From assembly GCF_900141905.1 (NCBI RefSeq), contig NZ_FQZF01000015.1, positions 1-64,000 of the forward strand: 64,000 nt of DNA. Reading direction: 5' to 3'. The first letter of the stretch is position 1, and each line of letters starts with the position of its first letter. A model generated the notes under the pieces. That model was not told where the DNA came from and ran no database searches. It was given only the letters and a program-made list of their open reading frames with translations. Of the stretch, positions 36,189-44,923 are shown piece after piece. The translations under genes and the position numbers were made by a program. The DNA comes from Muricoccus roseus. GTDB taxonomy: Bacteria; Pseudomonadota; Alphaproteobacteria; Acetobacterales; Acetobacteraceae.

Positions 36189-36213
36189 AACGGGCCGCCT
36201 CAGGCGGCCCGTT
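36189..36213 (-). terminator. Terminator of the leftward double-domain exported protein gene
   Basis: A perfect 11-bp stem (AACGGGCCGCC / GGCGGCCCGTT) has a 3-nt loop. Read leftward it ends in TTTCTTGCG. It lies about 55 nt after the stop of the leftward gene. Confidence 0.65.
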
Positions 36214-36269
36214 CCTCGCTCGCACTCAGCTTCCTGCCGTGGAGGCGCCCAAAAATGGGGCGCCCGCCT

Positions 36270-36908
36270 TCAGGGGAAGGTGACGTTCGCCACGCTGCAG
36301 AGATCGACCCCGCGCCGCTCCTCCGCCGCCCGGTCCTCGTACTCCACCCGGATGTCGTAGTTGCACTCGCCCGCCGGCAGGCGGATGGCGAAGGTGCCGC
36401 CCGGGGGAACGACGGCATTGCCCAGCCGGTCCTCGCCCCAGCTGCTGTCGGAGCTGGGCGAGGCGCGCAGGACCTGGATGGTCTTGTTGGTGCGATTCAC
36501 CAGGTTGAAGGAGGGGTTGCCCGAGCGGCTGCCCTGCACGGCGCCCCGCTTGCCCGAGCCGCCCGGCGCGGCCTGCTGGTTGCCGAAGACCACCTCGTTC
36601 ACCCGGCAGGTGTCGATGGCCCGCCGCTCCTCGGAGCGCCCGCCCTCATAGACCACGCGGATGTCGTTGGAGCACTGGCCCGTGGGCAGCCGGACCGCGA
36701 AGGAACGGCCATTGCCCAGCACGTTCTGCCCCAGCAGGTCCTGCCCCCAGGTGTTCACCTGGGCGGAGGAGACGTAGAGTTCCTGGATCGTCTGGCCGGA
36801 ACGGTTGACCAGGTTGAAGCTTGGGTCGCCCTGCGCCAGCGCCGGCGCAAGCCCGGCCAGAAGGAGCGTCATTGCAAGCAGGCCTCGGCGCAACAAGGAC
36901 AACCGCAT
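36270..36908 (-). CDS. Exported protein with two tandem FNxVN-type domains
   Basis: The 212-aa protein has a Sec signal (LLAMTLLLAGLAPALAQ) and two homologous domains at residues about 30-109 and 133-212. Each has FNLVNR, I-x-L/V-x-x-S, WG-x-D-x-LG-x-x-V, a Cys followed by (D)IRV-Y-E, EERR and a second Cys (Cys79/101 and Cys182/204). The paired Cys suggest one disulphide per domain. A G/S-rich linker separates them. The same domain occurs once in the lipoprotein at 16137. Function unknown; likely an envelope beta-sandwich. Confidence 0.8.
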   Translation of the reverse strand: MRLSLLRRGLLAMTLLLAGLAPALAQGDPSFNLVNRSGQTIQELYVSSAQVNTWGQDLLGQNVLGNGRSFAVRLPTGQCSNDIRVVYEGGRSEERRAIDTCRVNEVVFGNQQAAPGGSGKRGAVQGSRSGNPSFNLVNRTNKTIQVLRASPSSDSSWGEDRLGNAVVPPGGTFAIRLPAGECNYDIRVEYEDRAAEERRGVDLCSVANVTFP

Positions 36909-37007
36909 ATCTTTATCTCTCCGTGTGATTCGCGGGGGCGGAGTTTGGCCGCGCCGCCGCGGAGAAGACAAACAGCAATGCGTGATGATTGTGTTGAGCG
37001 CTACGCC

Positions 37008-38210
37008 TCAGCCGCCCGCCCGCATCCGGCCCGGATTCAGCCGCCCCGCGGGGTCCAGGGCGGCCTTGACCCGGGCGGAAAGCGCCGCCAGCGCCGGGGG
37101 CTCCGGCGGAATCACCGCCACCGCCGCCCGCAGCGGATCGGGCGCGCGGAACAGGGTGAAGGTGCCTCCCACCGCCCCGGCGGCGGCCATCACCGCCGCA
37201 TGCGCCTCGGCGCTCGCCGGGCCCGCGACCCAGACTAGCCCGCCGCCCCAGTCCAGCATCACCCGCGCGCCGATCCCGTCGCGCAGGGCCGCCACCATGC
37301 CGGCCGCGCGCGAGGGTCGGACGGAAACCCGCCACACCGCCTCCTCCTGGCCTGGGGCCAGCGGCGCCACGTCGCGGATCGCGCGCCACAGCGCGCGGGA
37401 GGCCTCGGCCTCGATCACCCGGCCGGCCGGCAGGAGCTGCTGCAGCCGCGCCATGCGGTAGGTGACGGAGGCTTCCACATCTTCCAGCCGAAGCAGCGCG
37501 GCCGGGCCAGCCACGCCGCCGTCCACACCATTGGCCGAGGCGCCGGCGGGCAGCATCGCCGCGCCCGTCACCCCATAGGGGCTGGTCAGCGCCGCCGAGA
37601 GTGCCGCGACCCCGGCCGCCTCGTCGGCCACGGGCAGCACCAGCGTGGCGGTCCGCTCGGCGGCAGGGCCGACTTTCAGCGTCACCTCCGTGATCACGCC
37701 CAGCGTCCCATGGCTGCCCGCGAGCAGCTTGCAGAGGTCGAGGCCCGTGACGTTCTTGTGGACCCGGCCGCCGGAGCGCAGCACCTCGCCCGCGCCGTTG
37801 ACGAAGCGGATGCCCAGCACCGCATCCCGCAGGGCGAAGCCGGTGATGCGCCGGGGGCCGGAGAGGTTGGCCGCGACCAGCCCGCCGATGGTGGGCGGCG
37901 GAGCGTCCGGCACGCCCATCAGCCCGCGCAAATCGGGCGGCTCGGGCACGAGGACCTGGTTGCCCTCCGCCAGCGCCGCATCGATCTCGGCCAGCGTGGT
38001 GCCCGCGCGGGCGGAGACCACCATTTCCTGCGGCCGCAGCAGGGTGATGCCGGTGAGGTTGCGGGTGGAGAGGGTGCGGGCCGCCTGCACCGGCCGCAGC
38101 ATGCCCAGCAAGGTGCCGCTGCCCTCGATGGCGAGCGGCGCCGCCGCGTTGCGCAGCGCGGTCGCGACCTCTTCCTCCGTGCGTGGCGCGAGGTCCGGGA
38201 CCGCGCTCAT
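37008..38210 (-). CDS. glcE: Glycolate oxidase FAD-binding subunit GlcE
   Basis: The 400-aa protein is a short FAD_binding_4 protein. It has NLTGITLLRPQEMVVSARAGTTLAEIDAAL, the PPTIGGLVAANLSGPRR flavin loop, GGRVHKNVTGLDLCKLLAGSHGTLGVITEVTLKV, and ends LNPGRM. It assists GlcD in glycolate oxidation. It overlaps glcD by 4 nt. Confidence 0.93.
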   Translation of the reverse strand: MSAVPDLAPRTEEEVATALRNAAAPLAIEGSGTLLGMLRPVQAARTLSTRNLTGITLLRPQEMVVSARAGTTLAEIDAALAEGNQVLVPEPPDLRGLMGVPDAPPPTIGGLVAANLSGPRRITGFALRDAVLGIRFVNGAGEVLRSGGRVHKNVTGLDLCKLLAGSHGTLGVITEVTLKVGPAAERTATLVLPVADEAAGVAALSAALTSPYGVTGAAMLPAGASANGVDGGVAGPAALLRLEDVEASVTYRMARLQQLLPAGRVIEAEASRALWRAIRDVAPLAPGQEEAVWRVSVRPSRAAGMVAALRDGIGARVMLDWGGGLVWVAGPASAEAHAAVMAAAGAVGGTFTLFRAPDPLRAAVAVIPPEPPALAALSARVKAALDPAGRLNPGRMRAGG

Positions 38211-39646
38211 GCCGCGAGGAGGGGATTGTCGGTGAGCGGGAAGACCTTGGCGGGGTTCAGCAGCCAGTCCGGATCGAAGGCGGACTTCACCCGCCGCTGC
38301 TGCGCCAGCTCGGCCGGGTTGAACTGCACCGGCATCAGGTCCCGCTTCTCTACGCCCACCCCGTGCTCGCCCGTGAGGCAGCCGCCGACCTCGACGCAGA
38401 GCCTGAGGATATCGGCACCGAAGGCCTCAGCCTTGCGGAAGCTCTCGGGGTCGTTCGCGTCGAACATGATCAGCGGGTGCAGGTTGCCGTCGCCGGCATG
38501 GAACACATTGGCCACGCCCAGCCCATAGGCCTCACTCATCTCGCCGATCCGCCGCAGCACATGAGGCAGCTCGCCGGTGGGGATGGTGCCGTCCATGCAG
38601 AGGTAATCCGGGCTGATCCGCCCCACCGCGCCGAAGGCGCCCTTGCGGCCCTTCCAGATAGCGAGCGATTCCTCCGCGCTGGTGGCGACGCGCATGGAGA
38701 TGGGGTCGAAGCGCGCGCAGATGTCGCGGATGCGCGCCAGCAGCGCGTCCTGCTCCTCCAGGCTGCCCTCCACCTCAATGATGAGCATCGCCTCCGCATC
38801 CAGCGGGTAGCCGGCCTTGGCGAAGGCCTCGCAGGCCTGGATGCAGGGGCGGTCCATGAATTCCAGCGCCACGGGAATCACGCCGCTGGCCATGATGGCA
38901 TCCACCGCGGCGCCCGCCACCTCCGTGCTGCCAAAGGCCGCCAGCATCGCGCGCTGCCCTTCGGCCGCGCGCAGGATCCGAACCGTCACCTCAGTGACGA
39001 TGCCGAGCTGGCCCTCGCTGCCCGTGATGATGCCGAGCCAGTCATAGCCCGCGGCATCCAGGTGCCCGCCGCCGATCTCGATCACCTCGCCGGTGATGGT
39101 GACGAACTTCACGCCGAGCAGGTTGTTCGCGGTGACGCCGTATTTGAGGCAATGCGCGCCGCCGGAATTCATCATCACGTTGCCGCCGATCATGCAGGCG
39201 AGCTGCGAGGACGGGTCGGGCGCGTAGAAGAACCCCTCCCCCTCCACGGCCTTGGTGATGCCAAGATTCGTCACCCCCGCCTCCACTACGGCCAGCCGGT
39301 CCGTGAAGGAGACGTCCAGGATGCGGTTCATCCGCATCAGTCCGATCACAACCGAATCGGCCAGGGGCAGCGCTCCGCCGGAAAGGCTCGTCCCGGCTCC
39401 GCGCGGCACCACCCGCACCCCGTTCTCGTGGCAGAAGCGCAGGGTGGCAGCCACCTGCTCGGTGGAGGTCGGCAGCACCACGGCCATGGGCGGCTGGCGA
39501 TAGGCCGAGAGCCCGTCGGTCTCATAGGGGCGCAGCCGCAGGGGCTCGGTGATCACGCCATCCCCGGGCACCAGGGCGCGCAGCCCGGCCAGGATCTCGT
39601 CGCGCCGGGCGAGGACATCGGCTTTGGGCGCGGGAAGCGGGATCAT
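38207..39646 (-). CDS. glcD: Glycolate oxidase FAD-linked subunit GlcD
   Basis: The 479-aa protein has PPMAVVLPTSTEQVAATLRFC, GAGTSLSGGALPLADSVVIG (FAD pyrophosphate loop), the NSGGAHCLKYGVTANNLLGV segment and the C-terminal FAD-oxidase half with VFHAGDGNLHPLI and TGEHGVGVEKRDLM. GlcD oxidises glycolate (or lactate) to glyoxylate. GGAGG lies 8 nt before ATG at 39646. First gene of the glcD-glcE unit. Confidence 0.95.
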   Translation of the reverse strand: MIPLPAPKADVLARRDEILAGLRALVPGDGVITEPLRLRPYETDGLSAYRQPPMAVVLPTSTEQVAATLRFCHENGVRVVPRGAGTSLSGGALPLADSVVIGLMRMNRILDVSFTDRLAVVEAGVTNLGITKAVEGEGFFYAPDPSSQLACMIGGNVMMNSGGAHCLKYGVTANNLLGVKFVTITGEVIEIGGGHLDAAGYDWLGIITGSEGQLGIVTEVTVRILRAAEGQRAMLAAFGSTEVAGAAVDAIMASGVIPVALEFMDRPCIQACEAFAKAGYPLDAEAMLIIEVEGSLEEQDALLARIRDICARFDPISMRVATSAEESLAIWKGRKGAFGAVGRISPDYLCMDGTIPTGELPHVLRRIGEMSEAYGLGVANVFHAGDGNLHPLIMFDANDPESFRKAEAFGADILRLCVEVGGCLTGEHGVGVEKRDLMPVQFNPAELAQQRRVKSAFDPDWLLNPAKVFPLTDNPLLAA

Positions 39647-39820
39647 CGGGCGGTCCTCCGGCTTTGCCGCGCAGGATGGGATCGCCGGCCCGGCGCGGCA
39701 AGCACGGGCTTCCCACGCGGTGCGAACGCGGAAAGCCGCCGGGGCGGAACCCTCGGCGGCTTCACGTCGCATCCGCGCCCATACGGGCGAACGGGCGGGG
39801 GCGGAGCCCCGCCCGCGCGA

Positions 39821-39946
39821 TCAGCCCTGGCGGGCCTTCAGGCGCGGGTTCTTCTTGTTCAGCACGTACAGACGGCCACGGCGGCGCACCACCACGCAGT
39901 TCTTGTCGCGCGTCTTTGCGGTCTTGAGGGAGTTGCGGATCTTCAT
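39821..39946 (-). CDS. rpmJ: 50S ribosomal protein L36 (bL36)
   Basis: The 41-aa basic protein reads [35 protein letters not shown] and ends KARQG. This is the short alphaproteobacterial bL36 with the [17 protein letters not shown] core and only one of the four zinc-site Cys (the Zn-independent form). A GC-rich hairpin (GGGCGGGG region, 39793-39817) follows it. Confidence 0.93.
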   Translation of the reverse strand: MKIRNSLKTAKTRDKNCVVVRRRGRLYVLNKKNPRLKARQG

Positions 39947-40127
39947 CGGTCAGCCTGGCCACACGTCGAGGGGCGGGGCGACGTGAGCCGTCCCCCGGGG
40001 AGGCGGCGGTATATGGGTCACAGGCCCCGGGGTCAACCTCGCTGCCCCCAAACCGCTGCGGATCGGTGACGTTCCGTTCACCAACCGCACCGCAACATGG
40101 CCCTATCCCGGCAGGAGCAAGCCCGCC

Positions 40128-40238
40128 ATGGTCGCCCGAATCATTGCAAGACTGCGCCTCATCCTGGCCCGTTGGACGGCCCGCAACACCTACCGCCCGG
40201 AGCGCCGCTACATGCGGGGAAGCCGAAGCACCCGCTGA
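40128..40238 (+). CDS. Very small Arg-rich protein (tentative)
   Basis: A 36-codon frame begins MVARIIARLRLILARWTARN and ends RGSRSTR, with AGGAG 10 nt upstream. It would be a cationic amphipathic helix. It lies downstream of the convergent rpmJ promoter side and before the hsp70-like gene. It could be a chance frame. Confidence 0.3.
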   Translation: MVARIIARLRLILARWTARNTYRPERRYMRGSRSTR

Positions 40239-40348
40239 ACCGCCGCCGGCCCTGGCGAGGCCGGGCCTACCCTGGCGGATGAGAGCGTCAACACCATCGC
40301 GCTGCTCCTTCTCGCCAGCGCCGTTCCCTCCTACCTCGCCATCTTCGC

Positions 40349-41602
40349 CTATGGGCTGGTCTGATCCCGCCCCATCAGCGCCAGTCCCTCGGCCACCGAG
40401 ACGAATTCGCCACCGCCGAAGATCCGCTCCTCCCCGAAGCGCCGGGTGAAGATGCTCCGCACGGCGGGCACCAGGGAGGTGCCGCCGGTGAGGAAGACCC
40501 GGTCCACCCCGGCGGCCTCCAGCCCGGCATCCGCCAGCGCGGCCTCCACCGCCGCCTCCATCCGCGCCAGGTCCGGGGCGATCCAGGCCTCGAAATCGGC
40601 CCGCGCGATCGGGGCCTCGATCTCGAAATCCTCGTGCCGGAAGCGAAGGACCGCCGCCTCCTCGGCGGAGAGGGCGGCCTTGGCGGAGGAGACGGCGCGG
40701 TAGAGGGCGTAGCCCGCCTCGTCCTCGATCAGCCGGACCAGCTGGTGCAGCATTTCGGGATGGTCCGCCGTGCGGGCCACCTCGGCGATGTCGCGCAGCG
40801 TCTTCGGCCCGCGCATCAGCGGCAGCTGGTGCCAGCGGGCGAAGCTGGCATACCAGGCGGGCGGGATGGGCAGCGGCTTGCCCATCACCCTGTATTCCCC
40901 GCCCTTACCGAGCCGGGGCGAGACCACATGGTCGATGATCCGCGTGTCGAAGGCGTCCCCCGCCAGCCCCACGCCCGCATGGCCGAGCGCGGTCACCTTC
41001 AGGGGCGGCCCGGGGTCGAAGCGCAGCACGGAGAAGTCGCTCGTGCCGCCGCCGAAGTCCCCCACGAGCACGGTCGCGGGCCGGTCGATCTCGCCGGCGA
41101 ATCGCTGCCCGGCCGCCGCGGGCTCCAGCGCCACGGAAACCTCGGGCAGGCCGGCCTGGGCGAAGGCGGCGCGGAGCCGCGCCTCGCCGAGGTCGTCCTC
41201 GGCCCGGTCTCCCACGAAGCGCACGGGGCGCCCCACCACCACCCGCGCGCCGGCCATCTCGGCCCCGAAGGGCGCCAGCAGCTCCCGCAGGAACAGCGCG
41301 ATCAGCGCCTCCAGCGTCCAGCGGCGCCCGAAGATCCTTGTCTCCGTGAAGCTGCGCTGGGCCAGGTAGCTCTTCATCGACATGACGAGCCGGCTGGCCA
41401 GCGGTTCGTCCAGATAGGCCTCGATCCCCGCGGGCCCGGCGGCATGGCGCAGCGCGCCGCCCCTGGGGTCCGACCAGAAGCACAGGACGGAGCGGAACAC
41501 CTCCCCCATCTCGTGCCGGAGCGTCACCGCCCGCCCATCCGGCCGCAGCGCCGTGACCACGCTGTTCGTGGTGCCGAAATCGATGCCGATGACAGGTTGC
41601 AT
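40349..41602 (-). CDS. Hsp70-like ATPase, YegD type
   Basis: The 417-aa protein has the actin/Hsp70 nucleotide fold: MQPVIGIDFGTTNSVVTALRPDG (phosphate 1), VGDFGGGTSDFSVLRF (phosphate 2) and VFLTGGTSLVPAVRSIF (adenosine site). It lacks the DnaK substrate-binding domain and resembles YegD, an atypical chaperone of unknown client. It is well short of DnaK (about 640 aa). Confidence 0.9.
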   Translation of the reverse strand: MQPVIGIDFGTTNSVVTALRPDGRAVTLRHEMGEVFRSVLCFWSDPRGGALRHAAGPAGIEAYLDEPLASRLVMSMKSYLAQRSFTETRIFGRRWTLEALIALFLRELLAPFGAEMAGARVVVGRPVRFVGDRAEDDLGEARLRAAFAQAGLPEVSVALEPAAAGQRFAGEIDRPATVLVGDFGGGTSDFSVLRFDPGPPLKVTALGHAGVGLAGDAFDTRIIDHVVSPRLGKGGEYRVMGKPLPIPPAWYASFARWHQLPLMRGPKTLRDIAEVARTADHPEMLHQLVRLIEDEAGYALYRAVSSAKAALSAEEAAVLRFRHEDFEIEAPIARADFEAWIAPDLARMEAAVEAALADAGLEAAGVDRVFLTGGTSLVPAVRSIFTRRFGEERIFGGGEFVSVAEGLALMGRDQTSP

Positions 41603-41677
41603 GGCGCTGCTCCGCGGGGCCGCGGGTTCAAGCCCGGCCGCGCGGCGCTGGCAAGCCCCGGGCGGGCGGTGCCGCCC

Positions 41678-42508
41678 TCAGGTCACCAGCGAATAGATCA
41701 TCCGCACCGCCGTGATCCCGAGGAACACGGCGAAGGCGCGCTTGAGCGCGAGCGGCGGGATGGTGTGCGCCAGATGCACCCCCCAGGGCGTCGCCAGCAT
41801 GGAGGTGGGCACGATCAGCAGGCAGCCGATCAGGTTGACATAGCCGAGGCTGGCGGGCGGCAGCAGCGGATTGCCCCAGCCCGCATAGACGAAGCCGATG
41901 GCCGCCGGGATGGAGATGACGATGCCGAAGGCCGAGGCTGTGGCGACGGCGGAGCGGATCGGCGTGCCGAACATGTTCAGCAGGGGCACGCCCACCGTGC
42001 CACCCCCAATGCCCATCATGGCGGAGATGCCGCCGATAAAGACGCCGAGCAGCTGCCGCAGGATGCCGGTTGGGAAGGTCTCGCGCAGGCGCGCATCCAC
42101 GCCGGTGAAGCCCATGTTCAGCGCCACCAGCAGCGCGATGGCGGCGAAGACGGCCGTCAGCGTCGCGCCCTTCACCCAAATGGCGATGACGGTACCGACC
42201 AGCACGCCCACGATCAGGGAGGGGATCATCGCCTTCAGCAGCGGCACGTCCATCGCGCCCTTCGCGCGGTGCTTGCGGGCGGACTGGATGGAGGTGGGAA
42301 TGATGGTGGCGAGCGAGGTGCCCACCGCCAGCTTCATCTGCACTGCCTCGGGGATGCCAAGGAAGGGAAAGACGTTGAAGAGCACCGGGACGATCACGAT
42401 GCCGCCACCGACGCCGAGCAACCCCGCCAGCGTGCCCGAAACCAGCCCCGTCGCCGCCATCACCGCGGCCAGCGCGGCGATCCAGACGGGGTCCTGCATA
42501 TGCTCCAT
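41678..42508 (-). CDS. TauE/SafE family membrane permease
   Basis: The 276-aa protein has about eight hydrophobic helices, with the family repeat GTLAGLLGVGGGIVIVPVLF and its second copy GGISAMMGIGGGTVGVPLLN. Family members export sulfite or sulfoacetate-like anions. The start pair MEHM leaves the exact ATG uncertain. A second TauE/SafE gene is divergent 117 bp away. Confidence 0.9.
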   Translation of the reverse strand: MEHMQDPVWIAALAAVMAATGLVSGTLAGLLGVGGGIVIVPVLFNVFPFLGIPEAVQMKLAVGTSLATIIPTSIQSARKHRAKGAMDVPLLKAMIPSLIVGVLVGTVIAIWVKGATLTAVFAAIALLVALNMGFTGVDARLRETFPTGILRQLLGVFIGGISAMMGIGGGTVGVPLLNMFGTPIRSAVATASAFGIVISIPAAIGFVYAGWGNPLLPPASLGYVNLIGCLLIVPTSMLATPWGVHLAHTIPPLALKRAFAVFLGITAVRMIYSLVT

Positions 42509-42625
42509 GGGTCGATCCTGGCCGGTTTGGCGGCCATTCCCGCCGCCCTCCAGGCTCTAGGCCGGAACGCCGCCCCTGTCAGGGGGGTGCTGGCGCGGGT
42601 CTGCCGCCCGGCGCATCATCGCCCC

Positions 42626-43384
42626 GTGCCGCTCATCGCCGACCCCTGGTTCTACGCCCTCGCCATCCCGGCCTTCCTCCTCAACGGGATCAGCAAGGGC
42701 AGTTTCGCCTCGGGGGCCGGCAATCTCTCCGTGCCCGTGATGGCGATGGTGATCCCGGCGCCCCAGGCGGTGGGGATCGCCCTGCCCGTTCTCTGCGTGA
42801 TGGACGTGGCGGGGCTGCGGGCCTGGTGGGGGCGGTGGAGCACGCGGGAGATGCGGGCCATCCTTCCGGCCGGGCTGCTCGGCATCGTCATCGGCACCCT
42901 CACCTTCGGGCTGTTCTCCGCGCGCGGCATCAGCCTGATGTTAGGCATCCTCACCCTGGGCTTCCTGGCCCGCGCGCTCTGGCAGCGCGCCAGCGGCCGG
43001 GTGCCGCCGCCGGCCGCGCCGAACCGGCTCAAGGCCTGGTTCTTCGGCACGGCCTCGGGCTTCACCAGCACCCTCGCGCATACAGGGGGGCCGCCGCTGG
43101 CCATGTATCTCTATCCGCTGAAGCTGGACCGGCAGACGCTGGCGGCCACCACCACCGTCGTCTTCGGCGTGGTGAACTACGCGAAGATCCTGCCCTTCTG
43201 GGGGCTGGGGCTGCTGGACTGGACCAACATCCTCACCAGCCTCGTGCTGATGCCAGTCGCGCCCATCGGCGTGCATCTCGGCATCGCCCTGCAGAAGCGG
43301 ATCAGCGACCGCAGCTTCTACAACTTCGTCTATGTGCTGCTCGGCATCACGGGCGCGAAGCTGGTGTGGGACGGGCTGGGCTGA
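42626..43384 (+). CDS. TauE/SafE family membrane permease (second type)
   Basis: The 252-aa protein (GTG start) has about seven helices and the TauE-like loop LLNGISKGSFASGAGNLSVPVMA. SGFTSTLAHTGGPPLAMYLYPL is the second half signature. This branch differs from the neighbour by the GSFASGAG loop. Substrate unknown. An upstream GTG at 42587 is an alternative start. Confidence 0.85.
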   Translation: MPLIADPWFYALAIPAFLLNGISKGSFASGAGNLSVPVMAMVIPAPQAVGIALPVLCVMDVAGLRAWWGRWSTREMRAILPAGLLGIVIGTLTFGLFSARGISLMLGILTLGFLARALWQRASGRVPPPAAPNRLKAWFFGTASGFTSTLAHTGGPPLAMYLYPLKLDRQTLAATTTVVFGVVNYAKILPFWGLGLLDWTNILTSLVLMPVAPIGVHLGIALQKRISDRSFYNFVYVLLGITGAKLVWDGLG

Positions 43385-43431
43385 GGGCGCGCGCGGCGCC
43401 TATACAAGGGCGTTCCGAGCGGAGAAGGGCG

Positions 43432-44154
43432 ATGGAAGAGCGGATCCTGGGCGTCCTCGGCGGCATGGGCCCGCTGGCCAGCGCCGAGTTCATGCGCCAG
43501 CTCACCCTGCTGACGCCGGCCGAGCGGGACCAGGACCACATCCCCGCGATCCTCTGGTCCGACCCCCGCGTGCCGGACCGCACGGCCGCGCGCCAGGGGC
43601 GCGGGCCCGATCCCCTGCCCGCGCTGCTGCGGGGCATCCGTGGCCTGGAGGTCGCCGGCTGCGGCGCCATCGCTATCCCCTGCAACACGGCCCATGGCTG
43701 GATCGAGGGCATGCGCGCGGCGACGCGCCTTCCGATCCTTCATATCGTCGAGGCCGCCGCCGAGGCCCTGCGCGCGGCCGGCATCGGCCCGGGCCCGGTC
43801 GGCGTCATGGGCACCGCCGCCACCCTGGCCATGGGGCTGTACCAGGAGGGGCTGCGCGCCGGTGGCTGGGAGGTGCTGGTGCCGGACGAGGCCGAGATGG
43901 CCCGCTGGGTGAGCCCGGGAATCGCGCTGGTGAAGGCCAACCGCGTGGCCGAATCCCACGCGCCGCTGGCCGAGGCCGCCCGTGCCCTGGCGGCGCGCGG
44001 CGCGCGGGCGGTGGTGCTCGGCTGCACCGAGATCCCGCTGGGGATCGCGGCCGGGCCCGCCCTTCCCTTCCCGGTCATCGACACGATCGAGGCCCTGGCC
44101 CGCGCCTCCATCCGCTGGGCGCGGGGTGCGGCGGACGCGGCCAAGGCCGCCTGA
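43432..44154 (+). CDS. Aspartate/glutamate racemase family protein
   Basis: The 240-aa protein has the pattern LGVLGGMGPLASAEFMRQL, the first catalytic Cys in IPCNTAHGW and the second in VLGCTEIPL. These are the two Cys of cofactor-independent racemases. AEAM-like residues and the CNTAH order suit the YgeA branch (broad-specificity amino acid racemase) rather than MurI. GGAG lies 8 nt before ATG. Confidence 0.88.
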   Translation: MEERILGVLGGMGPLASAEFMRQLTLLTPAERDQDHIPAILWSDPRVPDRTAARQGRGPDPLPALLRGIRGLEVAGCGAIAIPCNTAHGWIEGMRAATRLPILHIVEAAAEALRAAGIGPGPVGVMGTAATLAMGLYQEGLRAGGWEVLVPDEAEMARWVSPGIALVKANRVAESHAPLAEAARALAARGARAVVLGCTEIPLGIAAGPALPFPVIDTIEALARASIRWARGAADAAKAA

Positions 44155-44166
44155 CGCCACTCGCCC

Positions 44167-44709
44167 TCAGACGGGCGGCAGCATCACGATTCCATGCCGC
44201 AGCCCGGCAGAGACGACGCGCGAGAAGTTGCAGGACGAGGCCGGCGGCACGGCCCAATAGGCCACGGGTTCGCCGGCATCGAGGAAGAAGCCCTCCTGCG
44301 CACGCCCCGGCATGGAGATGCTCAGCATCCGGCTCAGCCGCCCGCCTACCTGGCGGAAGCCATGGGGCGCGTCGGCCGGGATGGGGATGAAGTCGCCCTC
44401 GCCGCGCCGCAGCGTCTCGCGCCCGATGGTGAACTCCACCTCGCCCTCGAGGATGAGGAAGGACTCGGTATCGGCGTGCCGGTGCAGCGGCATGCCCGCG
44501 CCGCGGTTCATCGCCAGCTCGGAAAGGGAGAAGGCACCGCCCGTCTCGGCGGAGGTGGCCTTGAAGGTCACCAGCATGCCCAGCAGGTGAACCATCCGCC
44601 CGGGTTCCGCCCCGGTGGGGGCTAGGGGAACCCGGACAGAGGCCTGCGCCGGCTGAGGGAGGTCGGCGGTCCGGGCGGCCGACATGAGGGTCTCGATCAC
44701 GTCACTCAT
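44167..44709 (-). CDS. Cupin domain protein
   Basis: The 180-aa protein has a single conserved cupin beta-barrel: GMPLHRHADTESFLILEGEVEF (metal His-His-Glu) and then GEGDFIPIPADAPHGFRQVG (third His). A C-terminal extension of about 50 residues follows. GAGGAG lies 6 nt before the chosen ATG. Possible dioxygenase-like or sensory role; substrate unknown. Confidence 0.85.
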   Translation of the reverse strand: MSDVIETLMSAARTADLPQPAQASVRVPLAPTGAEPGRMVHLLGMLVTFKATSAETGGAFSLSELAMNRGAGMPLHRHADTESFLILEGEVEFTIGRETLRRGEGDFIPIPADAPHGFRQVGGRLSRMLSISMPGRAQEGFFLDAGEPVAYWAVPPASSCNFSRVVSAGLRHGIVMLPPV

Positions 44710-44821
44710 GCGCATCTCCTCTCGGCCGCAGCGGGGGAACCGGCCGGATGATGGCGCCTTGGTCACGGATCGTGTCGGGCGCCTGGACGCAGGGCTTCTA
44801 GAGACCTCGCCGGGGCCCGCC

Positions 44822-44858
44822 CCCATCCATTTGGATGGGATGTGGAGATTTCCACATC
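44822..44858 (+). promoter_or_regulatory. Twin palindromes upstream of the DapA-like gene
   Basis: Two adjacent perfect dyads are present: CCCATCCA-TT-TGGATGGG (44822-44839) and GATGTGGA-GATT-TCCACATC (44839-44858). They sit between the cupin gene and the aldolase gene. A TTGACC hexamer (44870-44875) follows 11 nt later, with AT-rich spacer downstream. This is a plausible operator pair for a regulator acting on the promoter. Confidence 0.45.
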
Positions 44859-44923
44859 AGCGATGCCGCTTGACCTGTTTATTTTATCCAATCTACGTTC
44901 CGCTTGCCGCGCAGGAGTGACCC

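Noticed and set aside
40272-40364. Possible 30-codon hydrophobic peptide ending SYLAIFAYGLV
   Set aside because: It would need a CTG start without a good RBS and overlaps the end of the hsp70-like gene; too little support to list.
40634-42600. Long plus-strand open frame upstream of the second TauE gene
   Set aside because: It is antisense to the Hsp70-like and first TauE genes; only the part from about 42626 is a real protein.
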